Source: Nocardia huaxiensis
GTDB taxonomy: Bacteria > Actinomycetota > Actinomycetes > Mycobacteriales > Mycobacteriaceae
Reading direction: 5' to 3'
DNA: 64,000 nucleotides
NCBI RefSeq assembly: GCF_013744875.1
Contig: NZ_CP059399.1
Location: 992,001 to 1,056,000 of the forward strand
Shown one piece after another: positions 24,647 to 32,160 of the stretch. Every line of letters starts with the position of its first letter. Positions within the stretch are counted from its first letter, which is position 1. The position numbers were made by a program, and so were the translations under genes. The notes beneath the pieces were generated by a model. That model was not told the DNA's origin and made no database searches. It worked only from the letters and a program-made list of their open reading frames with translations.

Positions 24647-25300
24647 CTACTCGATGACCGGGCAGTCGCCGTCGATGATGCCCAGGTCGTGGAACAGCTG
24701 ATAGCAGGACGGATTGTCCGGCAGGTACCAGTGGAAGCCCGCCAGGCAGAACACCGCCACCAGGTTGATCACGATGACCAGCCCGAGGAACCACAGCGCC
24801 AGCTTGCCGATCAGCTCGTGCGCGCCGCCGGTGGGGATCCGGGTGGCCGCGGTCTCGTCCGCGAAGGCGAGCACCACGCCGATGGTGGCGATGGCGGCTA
24901 CGAACAGAATCAGCGCCCACACGTACAGGTGCAGGCCGAGTACCGCGCCGCCGTAGCCGGGGTCGCCGGGCAGGATGTGCAGCATGGTCTGCCGCCAGGA
25001 GGTGAACCCGCCGCCGAAGCAGCCGACGATGCACAGACCCCAGCCGGTCATGTAGTGCAGCCGGGAGATGCTGCCGGTCATGGCTTTTCGCACAATGTAT
25101 GCGCCGCCGAGCGCCGCCAGGATCATGAAATTGCGCTGCACCATGCACAGCGGGCACGGATAGTCCCAGGGGCCGAACTGCACGGCCAGGCCGCCGCAGA
25201 CGACGCCGGTCCAGCCGACGATGAAGATGACGGCCAGCCAGTACTGCACCTGGCCGAGGGCGCCGGTGCGCGGCGTGGTGGTCGCGGTGTCGTTCGTCAT
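24647..25300 (-). CDS. DsbB-like disulfide bond formation membrane protein
   Basis: This 217-residue protein has about five hydrophobic segments. YPCPLCMVQR (about residues 37-46) is the CxxC-plus-Gln-Arg motif of DsbB, a quinone-linked oxidase that reoxidises a periplasmic thiol oxidase. A second possible redox site is the Cys pair near GWGLCIVGCFGGG (about 83-95). The C-terminal extracytoplasmic part has further Cys (CLAGFHWYLPDNPSC, DCPVIE). Classical DsbB is rare in actinobacteria, where VKOR usually does this job. The ATG at 25300 is preferred, because a 54-residue ORF ends five bases before it. It probably forms a two-gene operon with that small membrane protein. Confidence 0.82.
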   Translation of the reverse strand: MTNDTATTTPRTGALGQVQYWLAVIFIVGWTGVVCGGLAVQFGPWDYPCPLCMVQRNFMILAALGGAYIVRKAMTGSISRLHYMTGWGLCIVGCFGGGFTSWRQTMLHILPGDPGYGGAVLGLHLYVWALILFVAAIATIGVVLAFADETAATRIPTGGAHELIGKLALWFLGLVIVINLVAVFCLAGFHWYLPDNPSCYQLFHDLGIIDGDCPVIE

Positions 25301-25305
25301 GGCGG

Positions 25306-25470
25306 TCACCAGGTGAGTCCCAGGCCGAGGCCGCTGGTGATGTGGTGTTTCAGCAGCAGTGCGGTCACGATGAATCCGACCCACCACGCCGCCAGCACGG
25401 TACGGCGAGAGCTTTGTCGATAGATCAACACCAGCACCGCCAGCAAAATAGCCCAAAGGATGGTGTCCAT
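25306..25470 (-). CDS. 54-residue membrane protein, DUF5993-like
   Basis: The small ORF begins at ATG 25470 (MDTILWAILLAVLVLIYRQ) and has two short hydrophobic stretches separated by an Arg/Ser turn. It ends with KHHITSGLGLGLTW before TGA at 25306-25308. From memory it resembles the DUF5993 family, characterised by a hydrophobic hairpin and a conserved HH motif near the C-terminus. Its stop is five bases before the DsbB-like start, so the two are very likely co-translated and may form a complex. No biochemical role is known. Confidence 0.75.
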   Translation of the reverse strand: MDTILWAILLAVLVLIYRQSSRRTVLAAWWVGFIVTALLLKHHITSGLGLGLTW

Positions 25471-25651
25471 GGTCGCGGACGCTACCGCTTTCGCAGGTCA
25501 TAGGTGTTTAACGCGGTTCGGACACGCCGCGCTCCGACGACCTGGTGCGGCGGATGGCAACTTTTCAGCATTCGAGGGTGGGGTGGTCCGGAGCGTGCGG
25601 GTTCCCGGCTAGACCACCCGGTCCCGCGCCCGCGCCCCTAGACTCGGTCGG

Positions 25652-26533
25652 GTGAGTGGTTGGGACATCGCCGACATCCCGGATCAGAGTGGCCGGACGT
25701 TCATCGTCACCGGCGCCAACAGCGGATTGGGCGCGGTGACCGCTCGGGCGCTCGCGGGCGCCGGCGCGCAGGTGATCATGGCCTGCCGCAATGAATTGAA
25801 GGGTCATGCGGTCGCGAACCAGATCGGGGCGGGCGCGCAGGTCCGCCGGCTGGATCTGGCCGACCTGTCCTCGGTGCGCGAGTTCGCCGACGGCATCGAC
25901 TCGGCCGATGTGCTGATCAACAATGCGGGCGTCATGGCCGTCCCGCTCGAGCGCACTGCCGACGGTTTCGAAATGCAGGTCGGCACAAACCATCTCGGTC
26001 ATTTCGCGCTGACCGGGCTGCTGCTGGACAAGATCCGGGACCGGGTGGTGACGCTGTCCAGCGGCGCGCACGCCATGGGCCGCATCGATCTGGAGGATCT
26101 GAACTGGGAGCGCCGCTCCTATCAGCGCTGGGCCGCCTACGGGCAGTCGAAGCTGGCCAACCTCATGTTCGCCTACGAGCTGCAGCGCCGGCTCACCGCA
26201 GCAGGTTCGGCCAAGCTGTCGGTGGCCGCGCATCCAGGTTATGCCGCGACGGAATTGCAGTCGCACACCGAATCGATTCAGGACCGGTTCATGGCGATCG
26301 GCAATCGCCTGTTCGCGCAGAGCGCCGAAATGGGCGCGCTGCCAACCCTGTTCGCCGCCACCACCGAGGTGGAGCCGGGGGCGTACTACGGCCCCACCGG
26401 ATTCCGTGGCCTGCGCGGGTATCCCGGCCGCAGTGGTTCCACCGCCGCGTCCCGCGACGAGATGACGGCCCGCCGCCTGTGGGAACTGTCCGAGCAGCTG
26501 ACCAAGGTCACCTATCCGTTCACTCGAAAATAG
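25652..26533 (+). CDS. short-chain dehydrogenase/reductase, copy B
   Basis: This 293-residue SDR is clearly paralogous to the one at 17596-18468. The two share GW-IADIPDQ-GRT at the start, TGANSGLGAVTARALAGAG, MACRNELK, NNAGVMAVPLERTADGFEMQ and LNWERRSYQRW throughout. The nucleotide-binding TGxxxGxG motif and the YGQSKLANL active-site motif are intact. Start is GTG at 25652. It stands alone, with a PH-domain gene 50 bp downstream in the same direction. Substrate is unknown; together the two copies flank the siderophore synthetase. Confidence 0.88.
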   Translation: MSGWDIADIPDQSGRTFIVTGANSGLGAVTARALAGAGAQVIMACRNELKGHAVANQIGAGAQVRRLDLADLSSVREFADGIDSADVLINNAGVMAVPLERTADGFEMQVGTNHLGHFALTGLLLDKIRDRVVTLSSGAHAMGRIDLEDLNWERRSYQRWAAYGQSKLANLMFAYELQRRLTAAGSAKLSVAAHPGYAATELQSHTESIQDRFMAIGNRLFAQSAEMGALPTLFAATTEVEPGAYYGPTGFRGLRGYPGRSGSTAASRDEMTARRLWELSEQLTKVTYPFTRK

Positions 26534-26583
26534 CTGCTGAAGAGCAGAATCCGGCACCCGGGAATCCGAATAGGCTGGGCCGC

Positions 26584-26946
26584 ATGAACATTCCGCACGA
26601 CCGCCGCGACCAGCTCGACAAGATCCAGTCGGGCCTGCTGCAGGGTGAACAGATTCTGGCGGTCTACGACGCGATCGGCGTGGGCACCGGCTTCCTCGGG
26701 CTCACCGACCGCCGCGTCATCATCCAGGACAATTCCTTCGTCGGTAAGAAAGTCGCCGTCACCAGCATTCCCTATTCGCGGATCAGCAGTGTGAGCGTCA
26801 TCGCCAACAAATCCATCGCGGGCCAGTTCTTCTCGTCGGGCCATATCGCGATCAGCACCGGCCACAACACCTACGAGGTGGAGTTTCGCGGCGATCAGAA
26901 GGCCCGCCACGTACACGACGTGATCCTGCATTACATCGCGCGATAG
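26584..26946 (+). CDS. bacterial PH domain protein
   Basis: This 120-residue protein is predicted to be all-beta with a C-terminal helix. LTDRRVIIQDNSFVGKKVAVTSIPYSRISSV and GHNTYEVEFRGDQKARHVHDVILHYI fit bacterial PH (YokE/SHOCT-associated) domains. There is no signal peptide or membrane span. PH domains of this kind are scaffolds or membrane-associated binders with unknown ligands in bacteria. The ATG at 26584 is chosen because upstream codons of the open frame overlap the SDR gene. It lies just before the aro leader region but ends before its promoter. Confidence 0.75.
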   Translation: MNIPHDRRDQLDKIQSGLLQGEQILAVYDAIGVGTGFLGLTDRRVIIQDNSFVGKKVAVTSIPYSRISSVSVIANKSIAGQFFSSGHIAISTGHNTYEVEFRGDQKARHVHDVILHYIAR

Positions 26947-26987
26947 TTGCCGGAGTGTCGCACGCCACACGCAATATCTTTCAGTTC

Positions 26988-26996
26988 TGGTACAGT
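26988..26996 (+). promoter_or_regulatory. extended -10 promoter of the aro leader
   Basis: TGG-TACAGT is an extended -10 box. Its predicted transcription start falls at about 27003-27004, on or next to the leader ATG, which would make the leader mRNA leaderless. No clear -35 is visible. Confidence 0.5.
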
Positions 26997-27003
26997 CCGG
27001 GAC

Positions 27004-27072
27004 ATGCAGCGCGTGTATTTCTGGTTTAGCCAGCCGGCCCCGGGTGGGCCGAGCGGCGTGAACCTGCGCTGA
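27004..27072 (+). CDS. aroR: aromatic leader peptide (AroR-like)
   Basis: A 22-codon ORF starts at ATG 27004 with consecutive Tyr-Phe-Trp-Phe codons at positions 5-8 and ends with TGA at 27070-27072, 96 bp before the DAHP synthase. It has no ribosome-binding site; a -10 box ends eight bases upstream, so it is probably translated from a leaderless transcript. From memory, a comparable leader (aroR) precedes aroF in Corynebacterium glutamicum. Ribosome stalling at the aromatic codons when charged tRNAs are scarce would favour the antiterminator. Confidence 0.72.
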   Translation: MQRVYFWFSQPAPGGPSGVNLR

Positions 27073-27116
27073 CCTCCTCCACCCCGAGCCGGATGTAACA
27101 CAGACCGGCTCCGGGG
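27034..27116 (+). promoter_or_regulatory. transcription attenuator of the DAHP synthase gene
   Basis: Terminator form: CCCCGAGCCGG (27082-27092) pairs with CCGGCTCCGGGG (27105-27116) with one bulged base and a 12-base loop. Antiterminator form: CCGGCCCCGGGT (27034-27045), inside the leader ORF, pairs with ACCCCGAGCCGG (27081-27092) at 10 of 12 positions. The two are mutually exclusive. There is no long U tract after the hairpin. Confidence 0.6.
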
Positions 27117-27168
27117 TTCTCGAAACCCGAATCACCGTGGGCCGGCCTGAGAAAAGGAACCCACGATC

Positions 27169-28254
27169 ATGACTCTCGCCGCCGATCTCGACAGGCATGC
27201 CGACCTCGACGACCAGCGCACGCTCAGTGTGAGCCCGCTCCGTTCCCCCGCCGATATTCGCGGCATGCACCCGATCGACGACGCGCTCGCCGATGTCGTG
27301 CGCGCCGGGCGCAAGGCCACCGTCGATGTGCTCAATGGCGACGACGACCGCCTGATGGTCGTCGTCGGCCCGTGTTCGGTGCACGATCCCGAGGCCGCCA
27401 TGGACTACGCCCGCCGCCTGGCCGCCAAGGCCGCCGAGCTCGGGGACCGGCTGCACATCGTCATGCGCGTCTACTTCGAGAAGCCGCGCACCACGCTGGG
27501 CTGGAAGGGCCTGATCAACGATCCGCACCTGGACGGATCCTTCGACATCAACACCGGTCTGGATCTGGGCCGGCGTCTACTGGTCGACATCACCGGACTC
27601 GGGCTGCCGGTGGCCTGTGAGTTCCTCGATCCCATTACGCCGCAGTACATCTCGGATCTGGTCTCGTACGGCGCGATCGGCGCGCGCACGGCCGCCAGCC
27701 AGGTGCACCGGCAGCTGTCGAGCGCGCTGTCCATGCCGGTCGGCATCAAGAACGGCACCGACGGTGACGTGCAGGTCGCGGTCGACGGCGTGCGCGCCGC
27801 GGCGGCCAGCCACGTCTTCCCCGGCACCGACCTCGACGGGCGTTCGGCGCTCATCCGCACCGCGGGCAACCCGGACTGCCATGTGATCCTGCGCGGCGGC
27901 AGCAACGGCACCAACTTCGACGCCGCCTCCTGCGCGGAAGCGCTGCTGCGCCTGGAGAAGTCGTCGCTGGCGCAGCGCCTGGTGGTGGACGCCTCGCACG
28001 GCAACAGCAACAAGGACCACAACAAGCAGGTCGACGTGGTCACCGATATCGCCGGACGCATCGCCGAGGGCGAGCGCACCGTCGTGGGCCTGATGATGGA
28101 GAGCTTCCTGGTGGCGGGCCGTCAGGACCTGACCCTCGGGCAGGCCGACGACCTCACCTACGGGCAGTCCATCACCGACGCCTGCCTCGACTGGGAGGTC
28201 ACCGCCGCCCAGCTCGACCGGCTGGCCGAGGCTGTCGCCGCGCGTCGCGGCTGA
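27169..28254 (+). CDS. aroG: DAHP synthase, class I (AroG/AroF type)
   Basis: This 361-residue enzyme condenses phosphoenolpyruvate and erythrose-4-phosphate, the first step of the shikimate pathway. VVGPCSVHD (about 65-73), KPRTTLGWKGLINDPHLDG (105-123), ASQVHRQLSSALSMPVGIKNGTDG, RGGSNGTNFD and DASHGNSNKDH carry the PEP, sugar-phosphate and metal ligands of class I alpha enzymes. The RTLSVSPLRSP N-terminus resembles the allosteric arm of E. coli AroF/AroG, so feedback inhibition by an aromatic amino acid is likely. The upstream leader predicts additional control by aromatic tRNA charging. The ATG at 27169 follows AAAAGGAA. It feeds chorismate to the salicylate synthase encoded 11 kb away. 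Confidence 0.95.
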   Translation: MTLAADLDRHADLDDQRTLSVSPLRSPADIRGMHPIDDALADVVRAGRKATVDVLNGDDDRLMVVVGPCSVHDPEAAMDYARRLAAKAAELGDRLHIVMRVYFEKPRTTLGWKGLINDPHLDGSFDINTGLDLGRRLLVDITGLGLPVACEFLDPITPQYISDLVSYGAIGARTAASQVHRQLSSALSMPVGIKNGTDGDVQVAVDGVRAAAASHVFPGTDLDGRSALIRTAGNPDCHVILRGGSNGTNFDAASCAEALLRLEKSSLAQRLVVDASHGNSNKDHNKQVDVVTDIAGRIAEGERTVVGLMMESFLVAGRQDLTLGQADDLTYGQSITDACLDWEVTAAQLDRLAEAVAARRG

Positions 28255-28279
28255 GGAATGTGCTGCCGGACACGGGGTT

Positions 28280-28810
28280 TCATTCGTCCGGCGTGGCGAT
28301 CACGCACAGCAGATCGCCGGAGGATTCGACTCGGGTGGTGAAGCCCGCCGCGGCCAGGTTCGCATCGAGCTCGGCGGCGGCGGGCTTCGGGCTCTCCGAC
28401 GGGTCGCCGTCGGCGGCGCCGTAGCCGTAGGCGAGATAGAGCCGGCCGCCGGGCGCGAGCAGATTCCGGATCAGCGCGAGTTCGGTTGCCGCGCGGCGGG
28501 TCCAGAACAGATTCACATTGACCGCGAGGATCTTCGTGAAGGGGTCGTCCGGAAGTTCTTCCGGCAGCAGCTCTTCCACCTCGGCCACCCGCAATTCGAC
28601 CTTGCCCGAATCGACCAGGGCGGCATGCTTTTTCGCGGACCGCGTGATGGCGGTGGCGGACCGGTCGATGGCCAGCACCCAGCCGGAGGTCAGCCCGGCG
28701 GCCAGATAGGCCACCGAGGGGCTGGATCCGGCCCCGATCTCCAGAATGCGGTCGTCCGGGCGGATCCGCATGAGCTCGGCGATCCATTCGAAGCGGGAAT
28801 CACTCGGCAC
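28280..28810 (-). CDS. class I SAM-dependent methyltransferase
   Basis: This 176-residue protein has ILEIGAGSSPSVAYLA (motif I, SAM-binding Gly-rich loop), VLAIDRSATAI (acidic end of beta 2), DPFTKILAVNVNLFW (motif IV region) and LLAPGGRLYLAYG (motif post-I/VI), the order of the UbiE/Methyltransf_25 fold. Substrate cannot be inferred. The GTG at 28810 is preferred, with AGGAG five bases upstream; the open frame extends to a TTG at 28837 that overlaps the preceding gene. Its start is eight bases after the GNAT stop, so the two are probably co-transcribed. Confidence 0.82.
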   Translation of the reverse strand: MPSDSRFEWIAELMRIRPDDRILEIGAGSSPSVAYLAAGLTSGWVLAIDRSATAITRSAKKHAALVDSGKVELRVAEVEELLPEELPDDPFTKILAVNVNLFWTRRAATELALIRNLLAPGGRLYLAYGYGAADGDPSESPKPAAAELDANLAAAGFTTRVESSGDLLCVIATPDE

Positions 28811-28818
28811 GGGTACTC

Positions 28819-29403
28819 CTAGACGCTGTCGGGCCAATCGGGGGCGGGGTCCGCGGCATCGGTGGCGAGCCGGCCCGCCACCCAGCTGTCGCGGCGCACG
28901 CCGCGCTGGACCGCGCCGCCGCGTAGCAGGCCCTCATAGCGGAAACCCGCGCGGCGGACCACGGCGGCGGAGCCGTGATTGCCGGTGAACGCGCGCCATT
29001 CGATGCGCTGGAAGGCGAACAGCAGCGGATCGAATCCGGCGGTGCAGACCATGCGCACGGCCTGGGTCATGAGGCCGCGGCCGCGCTGCGCGCCGGACAG
29101 CCAGTAGCCGATCTCGGCGGCGTCGCTGTCGCGGTGCAGATCGGGGGTGCCGAGGCCGATCATGCCGATCACCGGGCCGTGCTCGGCAAGACGCAAAGCC
29201 CAGGTGGGGCGGCGGCTCGCCCAGCCCGGCGTGACGATGTCGTAGACGAACTTCTCGGCGTCGGCGCGGTGATAGGGCACCGGCATGGTGGTCCATTCGC
29301 CGATGGACGGTTCCTGACAGCGGGCGGTGATGGCGTCGATGTCGTGCACCGTGGGCGGTGACAACCAGAGGGTTCCGTTGGACAGGGTCTGCGCGTCCTC
29401 CAT
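28819..29403 (-). CDS. GNAT acetyltransferase (RimJ/RimL type)
   Basis: This 194-residue protein has the acetyl-CoA-binding core GYWLSGAQRGRGLMTQAVRMV, matching the Q/RxxGxG/A loop, preceded by PVIGMIGLGTPDLHRDSDAAEIG and followed by RIEWRAFTGNHGSAAVVRRAGFRYEGLLRG, the N-S/A-V-x-K/R-xGF-xEG helix of the RimJ subgroup. Such enzymes acetylate N-terminal Ala/Ser of ribosomal proteins or small amines; the substrate is unknown here. It is the first gene of a two-gene leftward unit with the methyltransferase and is divergent from sigJ. Confidence 0.85.
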   Translation of the reverse strand: MEDAQTLSNGTLWLSPPTVHDIDAITARCQEPSIGEWTTMPVPYHRADAEKFVYDIVTPGWASRRPTWALRLAEHGPVIGMIGLGTPDLHRDSDAAEIGYWLSGAQRGRGLMTQAVRMVCTAGFDPLLFAFQRIEWRAFTGNHGSAAVVRRAGFRYEGLLRGGAVQRGVRRDSWVAGRLATDAADPAPDWPDSV

Positions 29404-29495
29404 CGAGCCATGCTGTCACGGAATCGTGCGCGAGCGCAGCCGGATTCCGGGGTGCGGTGGCGGGCGTGTCGCCGGGCCGCCGTAGGATCGGCTCG

Positions 29496-30422
29496 ATGGT
29501 TGCCGCTCTTCTCGCCGACTTGTTCGAATCCCATCGGCCGCATCTGCTCTCGGTGGGCTATCGGCTGACGGGAAGCGTCACCGATGCCGAGGACGCGGTG
29601 CAGGAGAGCTGGTTACGGCTCGCCGTCGCCAGGCAGCACGAGATCGAGGATCTGCGCGCCTGGCTGACCACCGTGGTGAGCCGCATCTGCCTGGACCGGC
29701 TGCGCAGCGCCGCCACCCGGCGCGAACGCTATGTGGGGCAATGGCTTCCGGAGCCCGTCGTCACCTCACCGCTGCCCTCCAGCACGCCTGACCCGCTGGC
29801 GGCCGTGGTGCGCAAGCAGGACGCGCGGCTGGCCGCCCTGGTGGTGCTGGACACGCTGACGCCGCCGCAGCGGGTGGCCTTCGTGCTGCACGACGGATTC
29901 TCGGTGCCGTTCGACGAGATCGGCGACATTCTCGGCGTATCCACCGACGCCGCACGGCAATTGGCGGTGCGGGCCCGCAAAGCCGCCGCGCGAGCGCCCG
30001 AACCGGTCACCGACGACGAGCACAATGCGGCCGTGCAGGCGCTGCTGGAGGCGCTGTACCGCGGTGACGTGGATGCCGTTGTGGCGGCGCTGCATCCGGA
30101 GATCCACACGGTCGGCGACGCGGGCGGCACCACCGCCACCGCCATCAATGTGGTTGCGGGCGTGGAGAAGAACGCGCGCCTGTGGCTGGGGCTGCGGCGC
30201 AAGTACGGCCTGGACGATGTCTCGCAGATCGGCGCGGGCGAATTCGAATTCGTGCTCGTCAACGGGCAATTGGGGATGCTCATCCACGAACGCGCCCCGC
30301 GCGACGGCATTCCGGGCAGCCCGCTGCGCGTCTACGCCTTCACCGTGCGCGACGGCAAGATCTGGAGCATCTACGACCTGGTGAATCCGGCCAAGCTCAC
30401 CGGTATCCGGCTACCGCGCTGA
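29496..30422 (+). CDS. sigJ: ECF sigma factor SigJ (ECF41-like, SnoaL-type C-terminal domain)
   Basis: This 308-residue sigma factor has region 2 (LLSVGYRLTGSVTDAEDAVQESWLRL, about 16-42, then LTTVVSRICLDRL) and region 4 (LDTLTPPQRVAFVLHDGFSVPFDEIGDILGVSTDAARQLAVRARKA, about 109-155). An extra C-terminal SnoaL-like domain (about 175-300) replaces a separate anti-sigma factor and regulates activity in ECF41/SigJ proteins. The ATG at 29496 is chosen because upstream codons of the open frame overlap the divergent GNAT gene. In mycobacteria SigJ is linked to peroxide survival. No target is visible nearby. Confidence 0.9.
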   Translation: MVAALLADLFESHRPHLLSVGYRLTGSVTDAEDAVQESWLRLAVARQHEIEDLRAWLTTVVSRICLDRLRSAATRRERYVGQWLPEPVVTSPLPSSTPDPLAAVVRKQDARLAALVVLDTLTPPQRVAFVLHDGFSVPFDEIGDILGVSTDAARQLAVRARKAAARAPEPVTDDEHNAAVQALLEALYRGDVDAVVAALHPEIHTVGDAGGTTATAINVVAGVEKNARLWLGLRRKYGLDDVSQIGAGEFEFVLVNGQLGMLIHERAPRDGIPGSPLRVYAFTVRDGKIWSIYDLVNPAKLTGIRLPR

Positions 30423-30476
30423 TGCGTGGGGGATGGGCGGCACACCCCCGACGAACCTGCCGCCCAGCCCTTTTCG

Positions 30477-30737
30477 TCAGTTGGGTGTGACCACGCCGCT
30501 ACCCGAGGTGCAGCTCGGGCCGCCGGAGATGCTCACCGAGCCGGTGGGCAGGCAGTTGCCGATGCCGGAACCGGTGCCGGAGCCGCTGCTGTTGCCGGAA
30601 CCGGAGGGCGGGAAGCTGGAGCCGACGTTCCAGTCGGGCGTGGTCCAGCCCCAGCCGGAGACGAACTGGTGGGTGGTCTGTTGCAGGAAATCGATGGCGA
30701 GTGCCGGATTGAGCAGAAATTCTATGTAGGAGGCCAT
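30477..30737 (-). CDS. small unknown protein with Gly/Ser-rich tail
   Basis: This 86-residue ORF begins at ATG 30737 (MASYIEFLLNPALAIDFLQQT) with GAAAGGGG upstream. The N-terminal half is hydrophobic to amphipathic with three Trp residues (GWGWTTPDW). The C-terminal half is low-complexity Gly/Ser with two Cys (GNCLPTGSVSISGGPSC). It has no classical signal peptide, although the first 20 residues could associate with membrane. No family is recognised. It is flanked by sigJ (convergent) and the aminotransferase gene (divergent). Confidence 0.6.
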   Translation of the reverse strand: MASYIEFLLNPALAIDFLQQTTHQFVSGWGWTTPDWNVGSSFPPSGSGNSSGSGTGSGIGNCLPTGSVSISGGPSCTSGSGVVTPN

Positions 30738-30911
30738 GTTTCGCCCCTTTCGAGAAGCCGCCGGGTGTGGCGGTGTGAGATGAAGCACGGGCAGGCTAGC
30801 TCTCGCTGGGAAATTGCACAACGACGCAGGTAGAAGCCTTGATCAAAAAGTGAAATATGCGTGTTCGCTATCGCCTCGCAACGATTTGCGCAGGTGGACT
30901 ATCCTCCGGAC

Positions 30912-32087
30912 ATGCCCCACACACCGACCGTCGCCCGGTTGCGGCCCTTCGCGTCGACGATCTTCGCCGAGATGACCGAGCTCGCCGTCAAGCACGGCGC
31001 CGTCAATCTCGGCCAGGGGTTCCCGGACTCCGACGGGCCCGCGGGCATGCTCGAGGTCGCGCGCCAGGCCATCGCCGACGGCTTCAACCAGTACCCGCCC
31101 GGCCGCGGCGTTCCCGCGCTGCGGCAGGCCGTCGCCGTCGACCGGGCGCGCCGCTACGGCACCCACTACGACCCGGACAGCCAGGTGCTGGTCACCGTCG
31201 GCGCGACCGAGGCCATCGCGGCCACCATCCTCGGGCTGGTCGAACCCGGCGACGAGGTGGTGCTCATCGAGCCCTACTACGACTCCTACGCGGCCGCCGT
31301 CGCCCTGGCCGGAGCCACCCGGCGCACCGCGCGCCTCGTCCCCGACGGCGACGGTTTCGCCCTCGACCTGGACAGCCTGCGCGCCGCCATCACCCCGAAA
31401 ACCCGCATGCTGCTGGTCAATTCACCGCACAACCCCACCGGCACGGTGCTGTCGCGCGCCGATCTGACGGCCATCGCCGAACTCGCCATCGAACACGACC
31501 TCTACGTCATGTCCGACGAAGCCTACGAGCATCTGGCCTTCGACGGCCACGAGCACATCAGCATCGCCACCCTGCCCGGCATGTTCGAGCGCACCGTCGT
31601 GATCTCCAGTGCCGCCAAGACTTTCAGCGTCACCGGCTGGAAGATCGGCTGGGCCTGCGCTCCCGCCCCACTGCTCGACGCCGTGCTCGCCGCCAAACAG
31701 TTCCTCACCTTCGTCGGCGGCGGCCCCTTCCAGCCCGCCGTCGCCCACGCCCTCCAGCACGAACAGCACTGGGTGACGGCCCTGCGAGACACCCTCGCGG
31801 ACAAGCGCCTTCGCCTCTCCTCGGCCCTCTCCGACGCCGGCTTCGGTGTGAAGCGCAGCGACGGAACCTATTTCGTCTGCGCCGACATCACCCCCCTCGG
31901 CGCCACCGACGCCTACGCCTTCTGCCGCGAACTCCCCGAACGCCTCGGCGTCGCCGCCGTCCCGGTGAGCGTCTTCGCCGACGACAAACCTTCCTGGAAC
32001 CACCTGGTGCGCTTCACCTTCTGCAAGAAGGAGGAAACCATCGCCGAGGGCGTCCGCCGCCTCCGCGCCGGCGTCCGCGTCGGCTAG
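30912..32087 (+). CDS. dapC: PLP aminotransferase, DapC/KAT-like (N-succinyl-DAP aminotransferase)
   Basis: This 391-residue fold-type I aminotransferase has VNLGQGFPDSDGP, YPPGRGVPALRQAVA, TVGATEAIAATILGL, NSPHNPTGTVLS, VMSDEAYEHL (PLP Asp/Tyr pair), ISSAAKTFSVTGWKIGWACAP (Schiff-base Lys) and a C-terminal substrate-carboxylate Arg in VRFTFCK. From memory it resembles M. tuberculosis Rv0858c (DapC) of the lysine/meso-DAP pathway, but KAT and methionine-transaminase relatives share these motifs. The ATG at 30912 follows CCTCCGGAC; the open frame starts earlier at 30861. Confidence 0.87.
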   Translation: MPHTPTVARLRPFASTIFAEMTELAVKHGAVNLGQGFPDSDGPAGMLEVARQAIADGFNQYPPGRGVPALRQAVAVDRARRYGTHYDPDSQVLVTVGATEAIAATILGLVEPGDEVVLIEPYYDSYAAAVALAGATRRTARLVPDGDGFALDLDSLRAAITPKTRMLLVNSPHNPTGTVLSRADLTAIAELAIEHDLYVMSDEAYEHLAFDGHEHISIATLPGMFERTVVISSAAKTFSVTGWKIGWACAPAPLLDAVLAAKQFLTFVGGGPFQPAVAHALQHEQHWVTALRDTLADKRLRLSSALSDAGFGVKRSDGTYFVCADITPLGATDAYAFCRELPERLGVAAVPVSVFADDKPSWNHLVRFTFCKKEETIAEGVRRLRAGVRVG

Positions 32088-32160
32088 TCCAGGGTGAGCG
32101 GGCCAGCGGCTGCCGACTGGCCCGCGACAGGACACCGGTCGGTCGCGCAGCATCGAAGAC

